Below, in pieces: positions 57,948-64,000 of a DNA stretch of 64,000 bases. The position numbers and the translations under genes are program-made. Each line of letters opens with the position of its first letter. Within the stretch, counting starts at the first letter, position 1. Source of the stretch: Mammaliicoccus sciuri. GTDB lineage: Bacteria > Bacillota > Bacilli > Staphylococcales > Staphylococcaceae. A model generated the notes under the pieces. It worked only from the letters and a program-made list of their open reading frames with translations. It was not told where the DNA came from and searched no databases. The stretch lies in NCBI RefSeq assembly GCF_002901825.1, contig NZ_PPQD01000026.1, forward strand, positions 121,236 to 185,235. The letters are read 5' to 3'.

Positions 57948-59456
57948 ATGAATGAAGTAGGATTTGGTACAGGAAACTGGATTGCATTAATTTTATATTT
58001 AATTGCAACATTATTAGTAGGTGTATATTTTACAAAAAGAGCTGGGCAAGATACAGACGCGTTCTTCAGAGCAAAAGGTAGAGTCCCTGCATGGGCAGTT
58101 GGATTCTCAATCTATGCTACAACTTTAAGTGCGATTACTTATATGGGAACACCAGAAAGAGCATTTAATACAGACTGGTCTTATGCAGCTGGAAATATCG
58201 CCATTATCGCGATCATTCCATTATTGATTTATTTCTATATTCCATTCTTCAGAAAGCTTGATGTAACAACAGCTTATGAATATTTGGAAGAAAGATTCGG
58301 TATCACAATGCGTGTTATTGGATCTCTAGCATTCACATTATTCCATATTGGACGTGTTGCGATTGTTATTTATTTACCAACATTAGCAATCACTTCCGTT
58401 TCAGATATTAACCCATATTTAATCGCAGCATTAGTTGGATTATTATGTGTTATCTATACGTTTATGGGTGGTATAGAAGGGGTTATTTGGAGCGACGTTA
58501 TTCAAGGTATTATCTTATTAGGTGGTGCTGTTGCCGTTATTTTCTTAGGTGCTTTCCAAATTGATGGAAACTTCGGTACAGTCTTAAATGAAGCTGTGCA
58601 AGATAAGAAATTTGTCTCAGTGGACAACTGGAAATTCGGAACAGCTGCTGCTGCAATTCCAATTATATTTATTGGTTCTATCTTTAATAACTTACACCAA
58701 TACACTGCAAGCCAAGATATCGTTCAACGTTATCAAACAACTGGTTCAATATCATCAACAAACAAATCATTATGGACTAACGGGTTATTAGCATTTATTA
58801 CAATCCCTATCTTCTATGGAATGGGAACTGTGTTGTATTCCTTCTATAATAATGTAACATCTTTACCAGAAGGATTTAACACATCAGCTATCGTACCTTA
58901 TTTCATACTTACACAAATTCCACCATTTGTTGGCGGATTATTAATCGCTGCTATATTTGCTGCAGCACAATCAACAATTTCTTCAAGCTTGAACTCAATT
59001 TCAGCCTGTGTAGTTGTCGATTTAAAACAAAGATTTTCTAAAACAAATAACGCTAAAAATGATGTACTATTAGCAAGAATCATCATTATTCTAGCAGGTG
59101 TCTTTGGTACATTGGCATCATTATACTTAATTAATCAAAAAACAAACGAAACATGGGATTTATTCTTACTTGTAACAGGACTATTCGGTGTACCAATCGC
59201 CGGCGTGTTTGCAGTAGGTATATTTACTAAAAAAGCCAATACTTATGGTGTTATCATCGGACTAATCGTCGCAGCAATCGTTTCTTACTTTATAGGAAAA
59301 ACAGATATCACACCATTTACAGTATCCGTAATCGGTTTCTTTATCGCATTTATTGTAGGTTACTTAGCAAGCTTACCATTCGCGAAACACAACAAGAATA
59401 TCGTAGGCTTAACTATTCATACAATTAATGATCAATATGTTAAAGAAACAAAATAA
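57948..59456 (+). CDS. nanT: sodium:solute symporter, probable sialic acid transporter
   Basis: 502 residues, SSS family with 13 or so membrane segments (LeuT-like fold), Na+ site residues in the TM1-type ALILYLIATLLVGVYFTKRAG start and the SSS signature AAIFAAAQSTISSSLNSISA near 340-360. Located 30 bases after nanA in one operon, so sialic acid is the most likely substrate. This differs from the MFS NanT of E. coli. Confidence 0.9.
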   Translation: MNEVGFGTGNWIALILYLIATLLVGVYFTKRAGQDTDAFFRAKGRVPAWAVGFSIYATTLSAITYMGTPERAFNTDWSYAAGNIAIIAIIPLLIYFYIPFFRKLDVTTAYEYLEERFGITMRVIGSLAFTLFHIGRVAIVIYLPTLAITSVSDINPYLIAALVGLLCVIYTFMGGIEGVIWSDVIQGIILLGGAVAVIFLGAFQIDGNFGTVLNEAVQDKKFVSVDNWKFGTAAAAIPIIFIGSIFNNLHQYTASQDIVQRYQTTGSISSTNKSLWTNGLLAFITIPIFYGMGTVLYSFYNNVTSLPEGFNTSAIVPYFILTQIPPFVGGLLIAAIFAAAQSTISSSLNSISACVVVDLKQRFSKTNNAKNDVLLARIIIILAGVFGTLASLYLINQKTNETWDLFLLVTGLFGVPIAGVFAVGIFTKKANTYGVIIGLIVAAIVSYFIGKTDITPFTVSVIGFFIAFIVGYLASLPFAKHNKNIVGLTIHTINDQYVKETK

Positions 59457-59464
59457 TGAACTAT

Positions 59465-59502
59465 ATAAAAAGCAGGGACATCAGCGTCCCTGCTTTTAAT
59501 TT
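59465..59502 (+). terminator. intrinsic terminator of nanA-nanT
   Basis: AAAAGCAGGGA (59467-59477) pairs with TCCCTGCTTTT (59487-59497), followed by AATTTTTG. Confidence 0.9.
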
Positions 59503-59522
59503 TTGTTGCATTATGTTCGAGA

Positions 59523-59742
59523 GTCTTCGTGCGTTACACACTAATTTTGTACCTTTGCGCACGATATCTCTTAGTCTTCGTGCGATTCACCCTGATTTTA
59601 TACCTTTGCGCACGATATCTCTTAGACTTCGTGCGTTACACACTGATTTTGTACTCTAGCGCACGATATCTCTTAGTCTTCGTGCGTTACATACTGATTT
59701 TGTACTCTAGCGCACGATATCTCTTAGTCTTCATGCGTTATG
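59523..59742. repeat. non-coding tandem array, four and a part 51-bp units
   Basis: Units start at 59523, 59574, 59625 and 59676 (exactly 51 bases apart) with a partial fifth from 59727. Conserved core: CTTCGTGCG, then a TTTTGTAC-type stretch and GCGCACGATATCTCTTA. CGCACGA and TCGTGCG flank each junction and can pair as a 7-bp hairpin. Because 51 is a multiple of three it opens artificial frames with repeated residues; no ribosome binding site or promoter supports them. It lies between two copies of the same terminator. The rest of 59457-59826 shows no gene. Confidence 0.95.
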
Positions 59743-59751
59743 GCCTGAACA

Positions 59752-59784
59752 ATAAAAAGCAAAGACTGACGTCCCTGCTTTTTA
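59752..59784. terminator. second terminator copy, serving fhuD2
   Basis: AAAAAGCA and TGCTTTTT (8-bp arms) with an inner GAC/GTC pairing. It shares the GTCCCTGCTTTT right arm with the nanT terminator, so it looks like a diverged duplicate; its left arm has drifted (GCAAAGAC). Confidence 0.75.
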
Positions 59785-59826
59785 TATTCTGATAATGAGA
59801 ATCGGTGTTATAGCATTTGCTATTGA

Positions 59827-60759
59827 TTATTCAGCTTTTTTAAGAATTTCATCTTTTAAGTATTTACGTTGCATTTCTAATGAATATGGATCGTTATACC
59901 AGAATGTTTGTGCATCAATTTCGATGACTTTATCATTTTTAACTGCTGGAATTGATTTCCATGATTCAGTTTTTGTGAATTCTGGTTTTGCTTGTCCTTT
60001 TGTTACTGGTAAGAATAAGTAATCTCCTGAATATTTTTCAATTTCTTCTTGAGAGATTTTTTTCCAACCGTCTTTTTTAACATCTTTTTCAATGCTTTCT
60101 GGCATTGCTAAACCGAATGCTTGGTATAATACTTCTGTTCCTCTACCCCAGTTTTCACCGTAAGTATAGATGTCTTTTTGGAATGCTTCAATAACTGATA
60201 CTGTTGTATCTTCGCCGATTTTATCTCTAATTTCTTTCCCGTCTTTAGAAGTTTCTTTCTTCCATTTTTCTACCCATTCTTTTGCTTTGTCTTCTTTACC
60301 AACTAATTTACCTAATTCTACTTGCATGTCTAAGTAATTGTGTTTTGCATAGTCGTAAGGAATTGTTGGTGCGATTTTATCATATTTCTTTAAGTTTTTA
60401 TCTGCGTTATATGTAATGATTAAGTCTGGTTTTAATTTAGCTACTTGTTCAACATTGTCTTCACTTACTTTTTCAATACCTTTAATTCTATCTTTAAGTA
60501 TTGGTGTTTGATCTGTAGAAGCTGGTACACCCACAGGTTTAACACCTAAGTGTAATAAGCCACCAACGTATGATGGTGCTAATACAACAATACGTTTAGG
60601 GTTTTTCGGGATATCTATTTTTTTACCGTCGTCTAATTTATAACTTACTGTATCTTTACTTGATTTTGTTTTACTGTTGCTCTCTTTCTCATCAGATTTA
60701 TTGCCACAAGCAGCAACAACTAATGCTAAAGCCATAATAAACACTAAAAGTTTCTTCAT
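59827..60759 (-). CDS. fhuD2: ferric hydroxamate siderophore-binding lipoprotein
   Basis: 310 residues. Lipobox LVVAAC (C18). My comparison from memory with S. aureus FhuD2 shows close agreement in many blocks: SYKLDDGKKIDIPKNPKRI, YGENWGRGTEVLYQAFGL, EEIEKYSGDYLF and WYNDPYSLEMQRK. Class III substrate-binding protein with two lobes linked by a helix. FhuD2 hands ferric hydroxamates to the FhuBGC permease; no permease gene is in this window, so it is an orphan binding protein as in S. aureus. Fur-type operator upstream. Confidence 0.92.
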   Translation of the reverse strand: MKKLLVFIMALALVVAACGNKSDEKESNSKTKSSKDTVSYKLDDGKKIDIPKNPKRIVVLAPSYVGGLLHLGVKPVGVPASTDQTPILKDRIKGIEKVSEDNVEQVAKLKPDLIITYNADKNLKKYDKIAPTIPYDYAKHNYLDMQVELGKLVGKEDKAKEWVEKWKKETSKDGKEIRDKIGEDTTVSVIEAFQKDIYTYGENWGRGTEVLYQAFGLAMPESIEKDVKKDGWKKISQEEIEKYSGDYLFLPVTKGQAKPEFTKTESWKSIPAVKNDKVIEIDAQTFWYNDPYSLEMQRKYLKDEILKKAE

Positions 60760-60775
60760 AATTATCCTCCCAATT

Positions 60776-60833
60776 GATAATGACTCTCATTTTCATCTTT
60801 GTCTATTATATAACCCTTCAATCTATATAGCAA
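60776..60833 (-). promoter_or_regulatory. fhuD2 promoter with Fur box
   Basis: Minus strand: -35 TTGCTA (60828-60833), 17 bases, -10 TATAAT (60805-60810). Fur box GATAATGACTCTCATTTTC at 60776-60794, 16 of 19 positions to the consensus palindrome, just after the predicted start of transcription. Predicts iron repression. Confidence 0.9.
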
Positions 60834-60902
60834 TAGAATTTTTAAATTTATATAACTTTTTTATTCTATTTTACAATAATAATGATGTATGCAAATACAA
60901 CA

Positions 60903-60946
60903 AAAAAATACCGATAAAAGACGTTACGTCATTTTATCGATATTTT
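60903..60946 (-). terminator. intrinsic terminator of the DUF454 gene
   Basis: CGATAAAAGACG pairs with CGTCATTTTATCG (one bulge), followed on the minus strand by GTATTTTTTTG. Confidence 0.85.
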
Positions 60947-60950
60947 AATA

Positions 60951-61325
60951 TTACGATTTATTTTTACTTGGCAAAGTTTTAACAAAAGTGAATAATACAA
61001 CAGTTTGGAAGAATAACATGATGCAAAGACCTATGCGAACATAAAAATGATCGACCATCCAAATTGAAAAGCCTACTACGATATATACACTTATAAGCAA
61101 TTCGAACTTTTTCTTTAAAGTGTACCCTCTATATTTTTGAAAATCTTCTACATATTCTTTATAAACTTTTGTGCTTACTAACCAACTATGGAATTTATCT
61201 GAACTTTTAGCAAAACAAAATACTGCTAATAATATAAATGGTGTTGTAGGTAATAACGGCAATACAGCGCCAGCAAATCCTAATATAGTAGCAAGTATAC
61301 CAACTGATATTAATACAAATTTCAT
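60951..61325 (-). CDS. DUF454 (YbaN-type) membrane protein
   Basis: 124 residues. N-terminal GILATILGFAGAVLPLLPTTPFILLAVFCFAKSS is the DUF454 signature; then a basic cytoplasmic stretch and two closing membrane helices (about 75-92, 96-116). Function unknown in the family; in other bacteria it sometimes lies near iron or haem genes, and here fhuD2 is next, but each gene has its own signals. Confidence 0.88.
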   Translation of the reverse strand: MKFVLISVGILATILGFAGAVLPLLPTTPFILLAVFCFAKSSDKFHSWLVSTKVYKEYVEDFQKYRGYTLKKKFELLISVYIVVGFSIWMVDHFYVRIGLCIMLFFQTVVLFTFVKTLPSKNKS

Positions 61326-61471
61326 GCGGAAACCTCACTTTTAACTCATTATGTTCATTATAAGAACGCATATTATAAAATTGCAAGTAAAACATTTCAG
61401 CTTATTGTTTAATAATTTATCAAATGCTAAAATTAATTAATTAACATCTTTTAGAATCGAGGGGCTTATAA

Positions 61472-62410
61472 GTGCAGAACAAACAACTAAAAGGTACCTT
61501 ATTAGTGATGCTTGGCGCTACATTTTGGGGGTTAGGTGGAACGGTTACTGAAAAGTTATTTACAGAATACCATTTACCTGTTTCATTATTTGTAGCTGAA
61601 AGATTGATATTAAGTGGATTTTTCCTTTTGCTCATTGCAAAATTAATCCAGAAACATCCTTTAACAAATATATTTAGAGTCAAACATTCATTATTTCAAT
61701 TGACTATATATGCTTTATTCGGCATGTTAGGTGTACAATACACCTTTATGGCGACAATTGATAAAGGGAATGTTGCTATTGCTACTTTGTTACAATTTTT
61801 AGCACCAGTCGTCATATTACTTTATTTACTAATCACTAGAAAAAGTAAATTTAGATTAACTGATATTATCATCATCGTGTGTTCACTATTCGGAACGAGC
61901 TTATTATTAACAAATGGTGATTATGCCACATTATCAGTCCCTCCAAATGCCATCGTTTGGGGATTATTAACAGCTTGTGCAGCTGCTTTTTATACTGTAT
62001 ATGCTGTTAAATTATTTTTAAATTGGCCATCTCTTGTTGTAATCGGTTGGTCAATGTTTATTGGCGGTATTGCACTTTCAATTATCAACTTAGATTTCTC
62101 ATTTCCTTGGCATTTATTAGATATACGAGGCGTCATTTATTTCATCTTTGTGATCACTTTCGGAACGATGTTTGCTTTTTGGATGTATTTAGAAAGTGTG
62201 AAATATATTAGCCCACAAACAACAGCATTATTTGGTGTACTTGAGCCCGTAACAGCTGTTATATCTTCAGTTCTATGGTTAAAAGTACCATTTGGATTGT
62301 GGCAACTCATCGGTATGATTATCATCTTGATTGTCGTACTATATATGTCAGTAGGCATGAAACCAAGACGTAAAAAACGTAAAAAAGCCACACAAACAGA
62401 TCATCTATAG
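61472..62410 (+). CDS. EamA/DMT-family transporter
   Basis: 312 residues with ten membrane segments in two EamA repeats (about 10-140 and 155-295). Start GTG 61472, GAGGGGC upstream. Pattern GATFWGLGGTVTEKLF and CAAAFYTVYAVKLF typical of drug/metabolite exporters. Tail is basic (KPRRKKRKKATQ). Substrate unknown. Closed by a bidirectional terminator shared with the acyl-CoA dehydrogenase gene. Confidence 0.88.
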   Translation: MQNKQLKGTLLVMLGATFWGLGGTVTEKLFTEYHLPVSLFVAERLILSGFFLLLIAKLIQKHPLTNIFRVKHSLFQLTIYALFGMLGVQYTFMATIDKGNVAIATLLQFLAPVVILLYLLITRKSKFRLTDIIIIVCSLFGTSLLLTNGDYATLSVPPNAIVWGLLTACAAAFYTVYAVKLFLNWPSLVVIGWSMFIGGIALSIINLDFSFPWHLLDIRGVIYFIFVITFGTMFAFWMYLESVKYISPQTTALFGVLEPVTAVISSVLWLKVPFGLWQLIGMIIILIVVLYMSVGMKPRRKKRKKATQTDHL

Positions 62411-62412
62411 TA

Positions 62413-62456
62413 AAAAAGAATGGTTAGAAATCTTTAAAATTTCTAACCATTCTTTT
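62413..62456. terminator. bidirectional intrinsic terminator
   Basis: AGAATGGTTAGAAA (62417-62430) and TTTCTAACCATTCT (62440-62453) pair perfectly; A-run on the left and TTTTTATT on the right. Confidence 0.92.
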
Positions 62457-63625
62457 TATTGATTTTTACTTCTTTCTTCTCTAGCCTTTTTAGCTAATTT
62501 TGTAATGGTTACGTCATCCATCGGTGGATTGTGTAAGCCAGCTCTTATATCTCTATAATAGCGTTGCAACGGTCTTTCCATTTGTAAGCTTTTCGCACCT
62601 ACAATTCTCATTGCGATATCAATAATTTTAATAGAGTGATTAACGACAACATGTTTAGCCGCACCTATTTCAACATCTATAACTGCATCTGTTATGGAAG
62701 GATTTAAATACTTATTGATTACACTATATATATAATGTCTTGCAGTTGTTAATTCTAATTCCATCTGACCAATATTTTGTTGAACAGCTGGAATATCTGC
62801 AATCACGCCATCGATACTTCCAGGACTATATTCATTTGCAAAATCAACAGCATAATCTCGTGCTGCTTGCCCAATACCTAAATATACTGCTGGAATATGT
62901 AGATTCCATGGGTTGATATTATTACCTCTTGGACCATTCGCAACTTCTACTAAGTATTTCTCATGAACTTTAACATCATCTAACACTAAATCATGACTCT
63001 CAGTAGCACGCATACCTACCATATTCCAATTCTCTGCTATTGATAAACCTTCAGATTCTCTTGGTATTAAAAAGAAACCGAGTGCTTCTTTTTCTGGTAC
63101 ATATGCACCAACAAGAAAATGCGTTAACCTTTGACTCATTGTTGTAAATGTCTTAACACCATTTATAATATAATGATCTCCGACACGATCAGCGTATGTA
63201 CTTGGACGTGCACCTCGAGTTGGGCTGCCTGTTTCCGCTTCACTTACAGCTCTATTAACAATCGCGCCATTTAATACTTCTTCAGCAAATTCATCTAATA
63301 AATCTTGTGTCCATAATTTTTCTTGATAAATTTGTCCAACTACACCCATATGCCAACCAATTGCTAATGCAGTTGCACCATCAATTCTACCTAATGTTTC
63401 TTGGAATAAAATAATATCTTCTGGTGTCGCACCTTCGCCACCATATGATTTTGGAAGCACAATTTTAGTATAGCCTTCATCAATTAACCAATTAATATTT
63501 TCATATGGAAATTCTGAATTTAAATCATTTTTTTCAGCGTGTTTTTGTAATGACGCTTTATGATTTTCTATTTTATTAACCCATTTTTGTTGGAATTCAT
63601 TCTTAATAAATAAATCTCTACTCAT
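62456..63625 (-). CDS. acyl-CoA dehydrogenase family protein
   Basis: 389 residues from MSRDLFIKNEFQQ (AAGGAG upstream; the frame extends 22 codons further without support). FAD-dependent fold: N-terminal helical domain, middle beta domain with TETGSPTRGARPSTYADR (about 143-160) and a C-terminal helical bundle with GAKSLQMERPLQRYYRDIRAG (about 340-360). It has no clear catalytic glutamate at the usual site by eye, so it may be a DszC-like or other variant. No beta-oxidation gene is adjacent. Confidence 0.82.
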   Translation of the reverse strand: MSRDLFIKNEFQQKWVNKIENHKASLQKHAEKNDLNSEFPYENINWLIDEGYTKIVLPKSYGGEGATPEDIILFQETLGRIDGATALAIGWHMGVVGQIYQEKLWTQDLLDEFAEEVLNGAIVNRAVSEAETGSPTRGARPSTYADRVGDHYIINGVKTFTTMSQRLTHFLVGAYVPEKEALGFFLIPRESEGLSIAENWNMVGMRATESHDLVLDDVKVHEKYLVEVANGPRGNNINPWNLHIPAVYLGIGQAARDYAVDFANEYSPGSIDGVIADIPAVQQNIGQMELELTTARHYIYSVINKYLNPSITDAVIDVEIGAAKHVVVNHSIKIIDIAMRIVGAKSLQMERPLQRYYRDIRAGLHNPPMDDVTITKLAKKAREERSKNQ

Positions 63626-63710
63626 CGTGTCCTCACTCCTTAATATCACTTTATCATTGTATTTATTTGCTTTCAATATATATCCGAGCATACCAATAAG
63701 TTTTTATAAA

Positions 63711-63756
63711 AAACAGGCAATACTGAAATTCACGATCGGTATCAGTATGTGCCTGT
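63711..63756 (-). terminator. intrinsic terminator of the symporter gene
   Basis: ACAGGCAATACTGA (63713-63726) pairs with TCAGTATGTGCCTGT (63742-63756, one bulge); on the minus strand TTTTTTATAAAAAC follows. Confidence 0.8.
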
Positions 63757-63769
63757 ATAAAATTAATAA

Positions 63770-64000
63770 TTAATATGACTCTCCAAGTTCATTGAAGTCT
63801 TGGTCATTGTATTTTTCTTCATCTAATTGTCCTGTAATTTTAGCAGTAGCCGTACCCGCTAACATTGAATCATTAACATTCAATGCTGTTCTACCCATAT
63901 CGATTAATGGTTCAACTGAAATTAATACCCCTGCTAAAGCAATAGGTAAATTCAATGTTGAAAGTACGAGTATAGCGGCAAATGTTGCACCGCCACCTAC
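63770..64000 (-). CDS. tcyP: C-terminus of a TcyP-like cystine/dicarboxylate symporter (partial)
   Basis: 77 residues, cut at the window edge (frame is open through 64000). VGGGATFAAILVLSTLNLPIAL and ISVEPLIDMGRTALNVNDSMLAGT are typical of the DAACS (dicarboxylate/amino acid:cation symporter) end, where DMGRTALNVNDS binds cation and substrate; the pattern is closest to TcyP, a cystine carrier, rather than GltT by my judgement. The ending is QLDEEKYNDQDFNELGESY. Confidence 0.75.
   Translation of the reverse strand, partial: VGGGATFAAILVLSTLNLPIALAGVLISVEPLIDMGRTALNVNDSMLAGTATAKITGQLDEEKYNDQDFNELGESY

Noticed and set aside
59456..59792. Two open frames of 67 and 87 residues across the 51-bp array
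   Set aside because: They exist only because 51 is a multiple of three; residues repeat with the DNA, no ribosome binding site or promoter supports them, and the frames start in a terminator or mid-repeat.
59789..59801. Fur-box-like GATAATGAGAATC
   Set aside because: Only part of the palindrome is present and it lies past the end of fhuD2, with no promoter or gene for it to control.

Overview
This is a low-GC Firmicute chromosome segment that reads as Staphylococcaceae (Staphylococcus or the closely related Mammaliicoccus). Evidence: a FemX that closely resembles the S. aureus protein, a full NreABC oxygen/nitrate sensing system, a FhuD2-type siderophore-binding lipoprotein, a glcU-gdh pair, and the staphylococcal order of ribosomal, topB, femX and moa genes. 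I cannot name the species. No rRNA, tRNA, CRISPR array, prophage, plasmid gene or insertion sequence was seen; this is core chromosome.

Layout. (1) 1-12070, minus strand: the S10-spc ribosomal superoperon from rpsJ through secY, adk, infA and rpmJ, with its promoter and leader at about 11907-12070. (2) 12200-31240: separate metabolic and transport units: a purine permease behind a likely PurR operator, topB, a double GNAT protein, glcU-gdh with a possible SigB promoter, an AEC carrier, a YbaK deacylase, an aminotransferase, a 9 x 40 bp non-coding tandem array, an RND exporter, femX, a VOC protein, a Bcr/CflA exporter and an extended SDR. (3) 31338-53278: a molybdenum and nitrate-respiration block: moaA-mobA-moaD-moaE-mobB-moeA, divergent moaC, moeB-moaB, narT, narGHJI-nreABC, modABC, an FdhF/YdeP-like molybdo-oxidoreductase and fdhD. 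(4) 53324-64000: a GNAT protein, bioY with a BirA operator, a sialic acid locus (nanK, two FadR-type regulators, nanA, nanT), a 51 bp tandem array, Fur-regulated fhuD2, a DUF454 protein, an EamA transporter, an acyl-CoA dehydrogenase and the end of a TcyP-like symporter.

How the block works. ModABC imports molybdate; MoaABCDE, MobAB and MoeAB turn it into molybdopterin cofactor; NarG and the FdhF-like enzyme use the cofactor; NarT moves nitrate and nitrite; NreB senses oxygen, NreA nitrate, and NreC switches on transcription. The most informative non-coding signal is a pair of 14-bp boxes, 21-22 bp apart, upstream of narT, narG and modA, each with a Rex-like 18-bp palindrome on the promoter side. 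This predicts that molybdate uptake is controlled together with nitrate respiration. The other points worth a second look are the two tandem arrays and the doubled GntR regulators of the nan locus.
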